NCBI RefSeq assembly: GCF_002776525.5
Contig: NC_045446.1
Coordinates: 64,996,558-65,060,557, forward strand
From: Piliocolobus tephrosceles
Taxonomy: Eukaryota; Chordata; Mammalia; Primates; Cercopithecidae
Direction of reading: 5' to 3'
Length of the DNA stretch: 64,000 nucleotides
Program-made: the position numbers and the translations under genes
The notes under the pieces: model-generated
Database searches by the model: none
Told to the model about the DNA's origin: nothing
The model's input: the letters and a program-made list of their open reading frames with translations, nothing else
Shown here: positions 10,451 through 22,029 of the stretch, piece after piece
How positions within the stretch are numbered: position 1 is the stretch's first letter
Layout: every line of letters begins with the position of its first letter

Positions 10451-10589
10451 AGGTGCATGAAGTAACAGGGTCATCGGACCCAGTCAGAGAGGTAAGAGGT
10501 GTCTCTGAGGTCTGAAGGAGGTAATTAGTGAATGCAGTGGGGCATGGAGTGTGTGGCAGAGAAACCTCTGTATTAACCAAAACCATTTC

Positions 10590-11000
10590 TCTACCTCTAG
10601 CACACGGATTTTATCTCCTAGCCTCCCAGGCAAGTACATGTGGTCACGTGAGCCAGTTCTAGCCAATGCAACTTGGGCAGAAGTAGTAAATGCTACTTCT
10701 GTGTACAGTCTGTACCCTCCTGTACCTCCTCTACTTCCCTCCTTTTACCACAGTCCCCCTGCTCAACCATCTAATGGGATACATAAGATCCAGTTGAGTA
10801 GTGTTAAGACCCTATGAGATGACAGAACATAGCCAGAGGGGACCTGGGTCTCCGAATGATCATGTGGAAGGCTACCTGCCAATCAGCAATATCCAAAATG
10901 GACTTTGTAAAAGCAAGGAATACACTTTTATTGTGTTAAGTGATTAAGATGTTTAAGTTTGTTGCAGTAGCTAGTCTTACTTTAATGCAGAGAGGAAGTG
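10590..11000. repeat. Possible ancient transposon fragment
   Basis: 'agccagttctagccaatgca' and '...acttttattgtgttaagtg' resemble widely repeated ancient elements, but I cannot name the family. Confidence 0.35.
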
Positions 11001-11239
11001 TTCTATATACAAAGAGAAAAATGTGTGAAAGGCCTCATAGCCTGCTGGAGGAGTTTAAAGAAGGCTAGTGTAATTTAAAAAGACAGAAAGAGGGCACCTG
11101 GTGCAAAATGGGGCTAGAAATGCAAGTAGGGGCCAAACAAAAGGTAGTTTAAGATTTGGGTCCTTGGGGAACTCATTAGATGGATTTTAGAAATATGAGT
11201 ACCTAAATTTGACAAGACTTGGTGATGATGTAGATATTT

Positions 11240-11259
11240 GGGGGGGGGGGGGGGGGGGG
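11240..11259 (+). repeat. Poly-G tract of 20
   Basis: An uninterrupted run of 20 G in a neutral intronic setting, followed by ATGGGGAGG. The minus strand is poly-C. Confidence 0.95.
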
Positions 11260-11596
11260 ATGGGGAGGTGCAAAAGAGAGAGAAGTATCAAAGGTGACAA
11301 CTGGTTTGTGCCTTGAGTAACTGGATGGAAGATCAACCTATTCACTAAGATAGGGAACAATGAAAGAACATAAAATTTGAAGAAAAAATTCATTAGCTTG
11401 CTTTGGGTATGTGTATGTTGGCGGTACCTTTGAGGCCTCCTGGAATACAGTGGAGAGGTCTGCGTTAGAGCTAGAAATTTGTGAGTCACTCTTCATGAGC
11501 CAATGGGTATCTGAAGTCATCCCTAGGGAAACAGTAGGGAGTGAGAGAAAAGAAACTAGGAGCAGGCCCTGAGAGACTTTAACATTTGATCTTCTA

Positions 11597-11945
11597 GACC
11601 AGGGATCAGCAAACCTTTTCTGTCAAAGTGTTTTAGGCTTTGCAGACCATATGGTTTCTGTTGCAGCTATTCAATTTTACTATTGTTGTACAAAATCAGC
11701 TATAGACAATTCATAAACAAATAGGTGTGGTGGTTTTTTTCCAATAAAATTTTATTTATGGACCCTGAAATCTGAATTTCATCTAATTTTAACATGTCAT
11801 GAAATTTTATCCTTGTTTTGATTGTTTTCAATCATTAAAAAATGTAAACATCACTCTTAGCACACAGGCTGTACCAAAACCAGGACTGGCAAATATAGCA
11901 CATGGCCCAAATCTGGCCCATGATCCATTTACTGAAGTTTCATTA
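11597..11945. mobile_element. hAT-Charlie-like DNA transposon fragment
   Basis: It opens 'ccagggatcagcaaaccttt', then 'ttttaggctttgcagaccat', 'ccaataaaattttatttatg' and 'ggcccaaatctggcccatga'. This is the order of a common non-autonomous hAT family with CAGNGGTC-type ends. The subfamily is not assigned and the boundaries are approximate. Confidence 0.6.
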
Positions 11946-11962
11946 GAATACTACCTTTCTCT

Positions 11963-12301
11963 GGCTGGGCGCGGTGGCTCACGCCTGTAATCCCAACACT
12001 TTGGGAGGCTGAGGCAAGTGGATCACAAGGTCAGGAGTTTGAGATCAGCCTGGCCAATATGATGGAACCCTGTCTCTACTTTAAAAAAATACAAAAAAAA
12101 AAAAAAAAAAAAAAAAACCCCACAAAAATTAGCCGGGTGTGCTGGCGGGTGCCTGTAATCTCAGCTCCTTGGGAGGCTGGGGCAGAAGAATCACTTGAAC
12201 CCAGGAGGTGGAGGTTGCAGTGAGCCGAGATCACACCACTGCACTCCAGCCTGGGCAACAGAGTGAGACTCTGTCTCAAAAAAAAAAAAAGAAAAAGAAA
12301 A
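11963..12301 (+). mobile_element. Alu (AluS-type), full dimer
   Basis: It starts GGCTGGGCGCGGTGGCTC and has both arms. The middle A-rich linker is expanded to about 27 A plus CCCCAC. A 15-bp target-site duplication (aatactacctttctc) lies at 11,947-11,961 and, with one mismatch, at 12,302-12,316. Confidence 0.95.
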
Positions 12302-12309
12302 AATACTAC

Positions 12310-13070
12310 CTGTCTCATTTGTTGCCATATTGACTTTTGTCCTACAAGAGCAGAGTTAAGTAGTTGCAACAGAGTAAAATACAAAATTCTGCTGCCATTA
12401 TCTAGACTTCAGAGATAGAGGACGAACCTAAAAAGGTGCCCAATATGTTTTGATAAATGACTATAATGATGGTCAAAGTGGGTGTAGAGTCTCTTGTGTG
12501 CAAATCAGGGGGTCAAGAGACAATCACTAAAGAATGGGAGATGCAGAATTTAATCTTGTCAGGATGCAAAATTACATTCACCCAAACCAGGTGATTAAAA
12601 AGTTGAAGAAAATTACAATTAAAAATTGATAAAAAATTGAATGATATTCAGGTCATGTGTATCACATTTTCTATGAAATTAAGCCCAGCTGAAAGGTATG
12701 GGCTTAGGATTCTGGCTGACACAGCAAGCCGAAATCTGGCCACTGTGCTAGCCTGTTCCCTCTAGGGTGAGTGAATGCTTCTGGAGATGCATTCAGGTTC
12801 CAATGATAACTTTAAATTTCTTCTCAATCTCATTGGGTTAAGGAGAGTGTAACAATCCGTCACATTTAGGAACTAAGTATTAAAGACCAAGTGAAAGTGA
12901 TTATTTTACGTTTGACACAAAAATTTCTAGTGAATATTCTGAGTGATTTTCTGATGAATATTCCAGATGTATAACTTCTGTTTAAAGGCAGAATTTATTT
13001 TGAAGTTTGTAACTTTAATAGATTGAGTATTTCAACACAGCTGTATTATTTGACATGACTAAAACATCAT
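12310..13070. other. Intron sequence between two Alus, nothing recognised
   Basis: AT-rich, with no clear repeat family, open frame or RNA gene. Confidence 0.45.
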
Positions 13071-13076
13071 TCATGG

Positions 13077-13369
13077 GGCCAGGCATGGTGGCTCATGCCT
13101 GTAATCCTAGCACTTTGGGAGGCCGAGGTGGGTGGATCACCAGGTCAGAAGTTCAAGACCAACCTGGCCAATATGGTGAAACCCCATCTCTAATAAAAAA
13201 CAAAAATTAGCCAGGTGTGGTAGCAGGTGCCTATAATTCCAGCTACTTGGGAGGCTGAGGAAGGAGAATTGCTTGAACCTGGGAGGAGGAGGCTGCAGTG
13301 AGCCAAGATCGTACCACTGCACTCCAGCCTAGGCGACAGAGTAAGACTCCATCTCAACAACAACAAAAA
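13077..13369 (+). mobile_element. Alu (AluS-type)
   Basis: Full dimer from GGCCAGGCATGGTGGCTC to a short A-rich (CAA)n tail. 'catcattcat' before it and 'atcattcattcat' after it are consistent with a target-site duplication. Confidence 0.93.
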
Positions 13370-13590
13370 TCATTCATTCATCTAACAAACTTGTTGAGCA
13401 CCTATCATGTATCAGGTAATATTCTAGATAATGAGCATACAGATGGAAGCAAAACAAAGTCCTAGTGCTAAAAGCAAAAGCACATTCTGGTAGTAGATAC
13501 GTGACAATAGACAAAAAGATACAATACATTAGGTGGTAACTATCATAAAGTAAAATACCATTTAAAAACTCAGGTGCAAACATAGAAAAA
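13370..13590 (+). repeat. Ancient repeat, same unassigned family as 2.6 kb
   Basis: 'cattcattcatctaacaaac', 'gagcacctatcatgtatcag' and 'aggtggtaactatcataaag' follow the family order. It abuts the Alu, whose insertion appears to have used this repeat's CATTCATT stretch as its target. Confidence 0.5.
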
Positions 13591-13629
13591 TGGAAGGAGT
13601 GCTGCTAACCTTAAGAAAAAAACTGAATA

Positions 13630-14400
13630 ATCTATAAAATCATAACTTTTCTTGAGTCCAACAGAGAGCTAACATCCCAGGACAATTGTGGCCTGAAATC
13701 TAAGGAAATACTGGCACCTCCAAGGACAGGCGGGACACAGACACTGGCCTGCCTGTGGCAGAATGTGGCAGATGCGAGTGCCACATAAGCACTTAAGAAG
13801 AAATCAGGTAAAAATTTTAGTGAATTTATAAAGACCAAGCATGGCCTAGAGTAAACTTTAAGCTGCAGACATCCAGGGAGTTCACGCTCACTAGTGTGAG
13901 AAAGATTGGAGGCAGGAGAGAGACTGATGACAGCCTTCCTCGGTGGTGTGAGCCTGGAAGAGGAGATAGCTCCCACCACAAAAAGGCAGGGGGCTTTACC
14001 AACCCTGCTCCATAGTTAACAAAAGCCTTCAGCTGCTGAGGAAGATCAGCAAACCCTGCAGCCTGGGGCACTGCATCTTGGGTAGGGAAAAAATTAAAAC
14101 CCACTGCTCCTGTGGTTGGAGCAGGAAACCAACCTGGGCCTAGCACATTAGAGGTCTCCTACTGCTAGGAGAGGGGTAGGACCACTGAAAAAAGCCCATC
14201 CTTGAGACACAGGGTTGGTCCCAGGGCTGCCTAAGACTGGGGCTAGAGCCTCCCTTTGGCCCCTACCACCACTTGTTACTTAGCAAGCACTAAGTAGCAA
14301 GCAAAAGCAGTCTACTGCTAGGGGGAGGAATGAGCATGTGGAGATAAACTCCTCTGAGGTGCAAGCACTCAGGGAAGAATGAAAACTGAGGACAAAGCAC
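13630..14400 (+). mobile_element. Probable L1 5' UTR segment (old L1M)
   Basis: GC-rich, non-coding sequence directly ahead of clear L1 coding sequence, with 'caaaaaggcagggggctttac', 'gcagcctggggcactgcatc' and similar stretches of the kind seen in old L1 5' UTRs. Called mainly from position and composition. Confidence 0.5.
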
Positions 14401-15685
14401 GAAAACTGAGAAAAACACTGGCACCATAGGAAAAACCAACTATATGCTGTCTAAAAGAGACACACCTTAACTACAAAGATATAAATAGGTTGCAAGTAAA
14501 TGGATAGAAAGAGATACACTATGCAAACAGTATAAGGAAGCTATGTAGCTATATGCAAATCAAACAAAATAGACATCAAGACAAGGAATATTATTAGAGG
14601 CAAAAAAAGGCAACTCATAATTTATAAAAGTATCCATATGTTAAGTAGATATAACAGTTCTAAATGTATCTGCATCAAGAGCAGACTTCAAAATACATGG
14701 AGTAAAAACTGACAGAACTAAAAGGAGAAATAAGTAAATTCACAACCACGTCTGGAGATTTTAACACACTGCTCTCAGTGATTGATAGAACAACTAGACA
14801 AGAGTACAGAGAAGATCTGAGTGACACAACCAACCACCTTACCTTAATATTTACAGAACACTTTCCCACAAAACTGCAGAATATACAGTTTTTGAAATGC
14901 ACATGGAATGTTCACCAAGACAGACCGACCATAGGGTGAATCATAAAACAAGTTTAAATAGATTTCAGAAGAATGACATCTTACAGATTATGTTATCTGC
15001 ACACAAAATAAATTAGAAATAAATACAAGACACCTAGAAGAGCCCCATATATTTGGAAATTAACTAAGTTCTTAAAAACCTGTGGATCAAAGAAGAAATC
15101 ATAGGAAAAAGTGAAAATATTTTAATTTAATGAAAATAAAAAGAAAATATATTACAATTTGTAGGACTCAGCTAAAGCAGTGCTTGGAGAAGAAATGTAC
15201 AGCTTTACTTGCTTATATTAGAAAGAAAGGTCTAAATCAATTAACTAAAATTATACTGCCTAAGATGCAAGAAAAAGAGGAGCAAATTAAAATCATTTTA
15301 AGTAGAAGAACAGAAATAAAGTTACGAGCAGAAATCAATGAAATGGAAAACAGAGAAATCCAGTGAAACCAGAAGCTAGTTTAATAAGAAAAAGTCAGTA
15401 AAAGAGGCAATGTCTAACTATTTTGGATCAATAAAAGACATAAATTACCAATTTCAAGAAAAGGGGCCTGTGATACATCTATGGTCCACTGATTTTTGGC
15501 AAGGGTGTAACAATGAGGGAAAGAATAGTCTTTCTGGTAAGTGGTGTTGAGAAAGCTGGATATCCACATGCAAAAGAATGAAGCTGATACCTGTTTCACA
15601 CTATATATAAAGACTAAGTTGAAATAAAGACCTAAATGTAAGAGCTAAAACAATAAAACTCTTAGAAGAAAACACTTGGGGAGTT
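14400..15685 (+). mobile_element. Old L1 ORF2 fragment with internal deletion
   Basis: It contains the endonuclease-to-RT-start order: 'caagagacacaccttaa'-like, 'ctggagattttaacacactg', 'gaatatacagtttttgaaat' and 'gctaaagcagtgcttggaga'. Near 15,450-15,475 it jumps from the RT N-terminus ('ataaattaccaatttcaag') straight to the 3' ORF2 segment 'actgatttttggcaagg'. Most of the RT domain is therefore missing. Confidence 0.8.
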
Positions 15686-15879
15686 TAGCTGTACCAGCTG
15701 CTTGCTGTAGAGGAATGTAAGCAGAGTATCTTAGTTTCCTGCATTTCAGACTTGAGTAGGGCTCAATTAGTGGGATTTTACAGAAAACCGAACAGGACAT
15801 GAATATTGGAAAAATATGTTAAATCTATCCCTTAGTCTTTGTATCTGCTGTTCCCCTTAAGCTACATTTCTACCCTCAC

Positions 15880-16190
15880 TTGACTCACCCCTCTTCACCT
15901 GATTAAACTCACTGATTCAGATCTCAGCTTAAACACCACTTTCTTGAGAACCTTCCTTGATCCCAAGTATTAGGTTAGACACCTCCCCTCCATCATTTAC
16001 TTCAGAACATGGTGAATTTCTTCATAACACTAAGCATGCTCGTATTGTGATGATTTGTCCCTATCAGTCTTCCTGTCTTCCTTATAGGTGATAAGTTGCA
16101 AAAGGGCAGAGGCCAAGTCTCTTGGCTGTATACCTAGTGCCTACCACAGAGCCTGACACATGGTAAGTGCTAAATATCTGTGACTGAAGA
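15880..16190 (+). mobile_element. L2 LINE fragment (3' end)
   Basis: 'gatctcagcttaaacaccac', 'ttcttgagaaccttccttga', 'aaagggcagaggccaagtct' and 'gcctgacacatggtaagtgc' are the classic L2 3'-end landmarks in order. It ends about 180 bp from the XRRA1 exon at 16,366. Confidence 0.85.
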
Positions 16191-16365
16191 GATGGACTCC
16201 AGCCTTGGCCTGAACTCCCTCCGCTTTCCCCACCCTGGGAATTCCTGAGCCCATGTACCTGTAATGCAGGGAATTGAATGGAAAGTTGGTTTTTAGGCCA
16301 GAGCAACTTGCATCCCACCCTCCCATCTGTGCCCCTGAGGAAACAGTAGAGGAGCAGAAAGTCAC

Positions 16366-16491
16366 CTTGTTGTAGGCCAGGCTAAGGTATCTCAGCTCTG
16401 GGAAGGGTGGGGCCAGCGTCTGGTTCCTGGCCTTCAGTGACTTCACAGGAAGGATCTCGAATATGGGAGGAAGTGAACATATCTTGGTTGT
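16366..16491 (-). CDS. XRRA1: XRRA1 exon, linker plus LRR
   Basis: 126 bp, 42 codons, phase 0 at both ends. It begins TTKICSLPPIFEILPVKSLK and ends with the LRR core PELRYLSLAYNK. The acceptor follows CTTTTCCTTCTTTCTAAG and the donor is GTGACT. An AG six bases further into the exon (after ACAACC's CAAG) was rejected as acceptor because it breaks the frame. The exon lies just downstream, in gene direction, of an L2 fragment-bearing intron. Confidence 0.93.
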
Positions 16492-16494
16492 CTT

Positions 16495-17830
16495 AGAAAG
16501 AAGGAAAAGTCAAAATCAAAGTGCCCGATAATAAATAAGGTCACTAAGGGCCAACAGACCCTTTCAATGGAACAGGGCGGAATGAATGACCTTCCTAGAG
16601 AGACTTGGCCAAAAAGAGACAGGTAGGGTCATAAGGGTAGATGTCACCATCAGCCCAGAATTCTGGCTCCAAGTTCTCTTAGGTCATATGATGAGCTAAT
16701 TCTCAAGTACCCAAAGTTCCATTTTCAAGTTTTCTGAGGCCACAGGATAATACAGCACTGGTGCAGACATCAGAGGTACTTGGTCCCCACCCTCTCTCTC
16801 TGCCCTACAGCAGCTTACCCTGAATTGGCCCTTCTATACAGTTGGATTAAAATTTCTCCAGAAGGCAAAGGGGAAGGTGCTTGCGTCCTTAAGGGGAATT
16901 TTTCTAGTGGGGAGAGGGAGAGGGAGGTGTCTTGAGCCTTGAACACCTGCTCTGATGGGCTAGCCCACATCCTTGAGTTGGAAGTTCTTCATTTGGGGAT
17001 GAAACAACAGTCCTGAATGATTTCACCCGGCCCGTGGAGGCTGAATGTGGCATGCTGCATCTGGATCCCTTCTTGCAGGGTCATGTTCTTTTCATGCAGC
17101 CCAGACTGCCACAGGTTCAACATATTTGATCAAGCAGAAAAAGGTCATTGTTGGTTTAACTATACATAACTCACTATACTCACTAATTCCTGAGTTCGAT
17201 GGAACCACAGGATATTATAAGGGTAGATGTTGGGCTAAGGGTTAGGTTCAGATGAACTAGATACTGTCTTAAGCTGAATTAATTAATCACTATGGAATCT
17301 TGAGCAAGTCACTTAAATTTTGCTTGTTCATTCAGTGAACATTTATGGGGCACTGACTTTGAGCCAAGTATTTTGTACCCTTCTGGGTCAACTTGTAAAA
17401 CCACATGAGTGGACAGGTCAGTCATGGGTGAGAATAAAACAAAAACCAGTGATGGTGTCTGGGAATTCAGATGACTTGCCTCTCCCAGTGATCCCAAGGC
17501 AATCTCTGAGACGCAAGAGTGGAATGTAGTGGCAGTCTGATAAGGCAGTCTCCTCCACTATGTAATTCCCTACTTAGAGCAAGGCTGTGTGAACTGAAGG
17601 GGGTAAGTCAGACTGCGGTACAGACAAGGAAAAGCCAGAGAGTCAAGATGAGGAGTATCCTGACCCAAGGGCATAACTGGCCCTGATGGGGGCAGAGAGG
17701 GCCCTGTCTTAGAGGGAGATGCATCTGATTTTAATAGAGAAAGGCCACTAAAAGTCTCAACTATCCAACTCACTTTCTAGATTTTCAGATGTCAGAGAGC
17801 TGATGTGAGCACTGAGCAATCCTACAAATT
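16495..17830. other. Intron sequence, little recognised
   Basis: Part of the 3.7-kb XRRA1 intron. Weak MIR-like words occur near 17,280-17,370 ('cttgagcaagtcacttaaat'). No exon-like frame has splice support. Confidence 0.45.
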
Positions 17831-17834
17831 ATCT

Positions 17835-18413
17835 TTGACTTGTGAGGTAGACTGTATAATGGCCACAAGCCCCTCCATCCCACATACATGCCCTTTTGCA
17901 GTGTGACCTTGCTGCTCCTCCCATTCAGAGGTGGAGACCATGTGTCTACCCTCCTGAAATTAGACTGGCTGTTACATAAGAAACAATTTGTCTGGTCTTT
18001 GTCCCAGGTTCCTGGCACTGAGCTTCTAAAACCCTTGGAATTTTCTAAGTGATAGGAATATCTTTGTTATGCAGGACTCCTTGAGTCACACCTGAGTTTA
18101 GGGTAGTGACATGACTCAGGATGGAGGCTGGCCATGCCAGAAAGACTAACCATGTGGCTAGAGAGTTGGAGCTTTGCACCAGCCTGACCCCTGGGGAGGA
18201 TAAGGAACTAGAAATTGAGTTCAATCAGGTGGCCAATGAGCCTCCAATAAAAGCTCTGGACTCTGAGGTGTGGGTGAGCTTCCTGGTTGGTGAGCACATC
18301 CAGTGTGCTGGGAGGGAGACATGCCCTGATTCCACAGGGAGAGGCAAGAAAACTCTCAAACCTCACCTTATATACTTTTCCATTTGGCTGGTCCTGATTC
18401 ATATCATTTATAG
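17835..18413 (+). mobile_element. Old LTR, 5' part (family unassigned), split by a MER1-type transposon
   Basis: Repeat-family sequence with 'gtgacatgactcaggatgga', 'gttggtgagcacatccagtg', 'gcctccaataaaagctc' (poly(A)-like) and 'ctcaccttatatacttttcc'. It resumes after the DNA transposon at 18,940. The motif order matches an LTR I have seen often but cannot name. Confidence 0.55.
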
Positions 18414-18939
18414 CTGGGGTCCCTAACCCTTGGGCCACAAACCGATGCCAGTCCTTGGCTTATTGAGAACTGGGCCGCACAGCAGGAAGTAAGCAGCGGG
18501 TGAGTGAGCGAAACATCATCTGTATTTACAGCCACTCCCCATTGCTCGCATTACCGCCTGAGCTGCACCTCCTGTTGGATCAGCAGTGGCATTAGATTCA
18601 CATAGGGGCACAAACCCTATTGTGAACTCGGCATGCAAGGGATCTAGGTTGTGCGCTTGTTATGAGAATCTAATGCCTGATGATCTGTCACTGTTTCCCA
18701 TCACCCCAAGATGGGACCGTCTGGTTGCACAAAAGCAAGCTCAAGGCTCCCACTGATTCCACATTGTGGTGAGTCATATAATTATTTCATTATATATTAC
18801 AATGTAATAATAACAGAAATAAAGTACATAATAAAATAATGCACTTTAATCATCTGAAACCACCCACCCCACCCCAGTCCATGGAAAAACTGTCTTCCAC
18901 AAAACTGGTCCCTGGAGCCAAAAAGGTTGGGGACTGCTG
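18414..18939 (+). mobile_element. MER1A-like hAT-Charlie DNA transposon, essentially complete
   Basis: 526 bp with hAT-type ends: a start near CTGGGGTCCCTAACCC and an end ...GGTTGGGGACTGCTG as inverted repeats. It is flanked by an imperfect 8-bp duplication (atttatag / cattatag). The interior 'gggccgcacagcaggaagt' and 'gagaatctaatgcctgatg' and the length near 527 bp fit MER1A as I recall it. A central AT-rich stretch separates the two halves. It is non-autonomous and encodes no protein. Confidence 0.8.
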
Positions 18940-19210
18940 CATTATAGTAAAACTGTGATTATAAGTATAACCCTTTGCTGAGTTTTATGAGTTGTTTTAG
19001 AAAATTACTGAACCTGAGTTGTGGAAACTCTTGAATTTATCACCAGTTGGTCAAAGTGTGGATAGCCTGGGGACTCCTAAACTTGTGTTGGGGACTCCTA
19101 AACTTGTGTCTGGCTTCTGAAGTGAGGGAAATCTTTTTGGGAACTACCCTCACTTGTGGGCTCTGTGCTTAACTTGTGGGGTCTGCACAAACTCAGGGGT
19201 CAGCGTCAGA
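18940..19210 (+). mobile_element. Old LTR, 3' part
   Basis: Continuation of the LTR at 17,835: 'gctgagttttatgagttg', 'cacttgtgggctctgtgc' and 'acttgtggggtctgcac'. A 21-22 bp tandem duplication (ggactcctaaacttgtgt twice) lies at about 19,069-19,110. Confidence 0.5.
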
Positions 19211-19565
19211 ATTGTACAGCAATATAATACTGGGTTTTTGACTTGCTTTGACCAACAGAATGTGGAGAAGTGACACTATTGCAATTTCAGAACCTTTCAG
19301 TTCATCCTTGCTCTCCTGAAACCCTGATGCTGTAATGAAACCATACTGCAATGTAGCCCAGGAGGAAAAGACCACAGAGAAGATGCCAAGCCATGCCAGC
19401 TGTGTCCTTGAGCCCAGACCACAGCTACCCTGCCAGCTAAATGCAGTTGCATGAGTGAGCCTTGGCGAAGCCAGTGGAATCACTTCATCAGCTCAATTGT
19501 GAGTGGTGAAAAATAATGAATTGTTACTGGGTTGGTTTGAGTAAGCAGCTATAGTTAACTGATAG
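19211..19565 (+). mobile_element. MLT1-type LTR (ERVL-MaLR)
   Basis: 'tgctttgaccaacagaatgt', 'agaagtgacactattgcaat', 'atgccaagccatgccagctg', 'ctcaattgtgagtggtgaaa' and 'ttgttactgggttgg' follow the MLT1 order. The minus-strand open frame at 19,193-19,483 is a by-product of this LTR, not a gene. Confidence 0.65.
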
Positions 19566-20150
19566 AATTTCTCACACAGTTGTATCTGTGGGGAGGTTGT
19601 GTACTGAGCTGCCTCTCTAGGATGCAGGTTGGCTAAATGAAGAGATATACTATTTATTGTAAATGAATAAATCAATATTTAGTTTACATGCACCAGTCTC
19701 CAGGAGCATCTGCCGTGAGAGAAAAAACAATTTTCTGTGCTAACAAAAATCAAGGGTCTAAGCCTGTGACATCAAGGATTAGGTCCTGGATAGTGGTGTA
19801 TCTGGCAAGGACTTTTCCAGCTTTGGGGGACTCTAGTTAGGGAGCTGCTGTTAGCAGCCCCACTTCAATGCCAATTTTATCACTTGAGGCAGCTGCCATT
19901 ATTACATTATGCTAAACAGCATGTGAGAACAATGAAAGTTAGAGTAGGCAGGTAAGGTCAAGACATGTCTGTCTGTGGCCAGCACAGGACCTGGTACATG
20001 GTAGGTACTTGGCAACTACCTGTACAATGAATGGGCTCCCTCAGTGTGATCTATAGAAATGACTCTCATGGCTCCATTAATTTATTTCATTTTGTCTATT
20101 AAAATTAATGTTCTAACTCAGAAACAAAATATAAAGTAGTCAGTTCCTAC

Positions 20151-20191
20151 CTCTGAGGTTGAAAATCCAGGGTAAGACGAAAACACAACCT
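20151..20191 (-). CDS. XRRA1: XRRA1 micro-exon (41 bp)
   Basis: Two bases complete Glu, then thirteen codons read VVFSSYPGFSTSE. The acceptor tract is TCTGTTTCTCTTCTGTTTCAG-like (very strong) and the donor is GTAGGA. It bridges a phase-1 end at 52,633 to a phase-0 start at 16,491, and no other arrangement keeps frame, so the exon is required. It is Ser/Tyr-rich and not LRR. It lies between a 32.4-kb and a 3.7-kb intron, so skipping would cause a frameshift. Confidence 0.9.
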
Positions 20192-20384
20192 CTGAAACAG
20201 AAGAGAAACAGAATGAAGGTTGGTGACAGCATTGACTGATGCCTAGAGCACCCTGGATATAGATCTGCCATCCACTGTGTGCAGCAGGGCACCTCCTAGA
20301 GGGAGTCCTCATTGGTCCTCGGCCCCAGTGCTAACTAGGAAGAGGAGCTGGCTGTGACATGCATCAGGTAATAAGTCCCTTTGC

Positions 20385-20525
20385 ACTAAGGATAAAATAC
20401 AAACTGCTTATCCAGTCCTCTGAAGTCCTGCATGACTGGGCCCCTGCCTACTTCTTCAATCCCATTTCATGATACTCTCTCCTTCATTCACTGTATTTCA
20501 GCCACACTGACCTTTTATCTGACTT
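20385..20525 (+). mobile_element. L2 LINE fragment
   Basis: 'ggataaaatacaaactgctt', 'gaagtcctgcatgactgggc', 'ccctgcctacttcttcaat' and 'tttcagccacactgacc' are L2 landmarks. It lies in the 32.4-kb intron, 195 bp from the 41-bp micro-exon. Confidence 0.85.
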
Positions 20526-20529
20526 TAAA

Positions 20530-21505
20530 ACACTTAAGCACTTTTGAGCCTCAGAATTACTGGGGAGTCCATACTGAGCAGAAAGCTAATCAACTGTCTT
20601 AGAAGAGAAAAGTATATATAGAAGACATTCTGTCAGAAGATTTGGAAATATTTGTTATATTAGTAGAAACAGGATGGGTTGAGCCAGTGTATTCAGGAGA
20701 GATACCAAGAACAACCAGCACAAAGTCATAAGGAGGAGGGTGCAGAGTGATTTCATTCTTGGGACCGTCAGAATGAGATGAGTCAATAAACAGCTGCGTT
20801 CAACCTAACACAGCATAGCATCTGATGGGACTAGATCCTGTACAGACATTGCTCACCTTTACCCTAGTTAACCGATACCTTCTACATGTTAATGATATTA
20901 TAATGAGAAAAGTCACATGAAAATGAAGAAAACAGTAATAGGGGATGGAACAACATGGCATAAATAACTTCTCCTGTGATGAGGGTCTGCAAGGGAGTTT
21001 GGGAAAGCCTTGTGCAATGAACAAAGTAGGAATTCCCTGCAGGATGCGCCATGGCTGCAAGTGTGAGTGCTAATCTGTGAACCCTAGAAAACGACAGCAC
21101 CTCTAGAAAGATGGGCACACTGATCGCGCATCCTGCTCTCCCCACAATCACAGGAATTACTGCATTTTAAGCTTCTGATTGAGCATTGTTATACAAACAG
21201 ACTAAACAATCAAGAATCTCTTACTATTTGAGGAAAATTAACAATATAAAAAAGAGAAGAATTATCACCTGAATAAAAAGTTTATTTAACAAAAGTTATC
21301 AAAACTTCAAAACAGAATAATCAGTATCCTCTGAGAAATGCCAAAGTTTCACTCCTGAAACAAAAGCAGATTGCTGTGGAAGCAAAGCTACTAACAAAGC
21401 TGTAAATTTATAATGAAAATAACTCATACATGTGCTGGATAGAAGAATGAACCCAGTTGAAGAACTAATTCATAAAATAGAAGACTGAGTGGAGAGACTC
21501 TCAGA
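20530..21505. other. Intron sequence, nothing recognised
   Basis: AT-rich stretch ahead of the first L1 nest. No repeat family could be assigned by eye; some A-rich parts near 21,200-21,450 could be very old L1. Confidence 0.4.
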
Positions 21506-22029
21506 ATGCAAAAAGGCAGAGAGAAGATGGTGGAATAGAAGATAACCCACTCATGTCCCCTCACAACTACAAAAATTCTACACCCACCCACAGTCAAAAG
21601 TCTCTCTGCAGGAGCATCAAGATTCAGGTAGGAGTTTGTGAAACGCTGGTGGATCCCAAGACCTTGAAGGACTGTTTTGAAAGTACAGACCAACACCAGT
21701 GGCTGATCCACCAAGCTTGCTCCCCAGTTCAAGCCTAGAAACAGTCCAGGCTTCCAAGGTCCTGGGCTACAGCCATATTTGGCCTTGAGCCTGCAACCAA
21801 AACCATCTGCAGAGAGGTCCAGAAGGAGTAGTGCACACTAGTGCCTTGGTGGAAAGGCTTGTCTGCCTGCTGACATCAGCCTTGGCAGTAAGCCTGAAAG
21901 TTGCCCTGTTTTTCTGATCCAGCCCCTCTCAGCTGAGGTCCCTCCTCACTGTCTCTTGCACAAGGACCCGGAGGGAGACTCACCCATATCTCGCAGCCTG
22001 AGGCTCCCAGATGAGTTTACCAACTTCTG

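Noticed and set aside
19193..19483. 96-codon minus-strand open frame as an exon
   Set aside because: It lies within an MLT1-type LTR and has no fitting splice phase.
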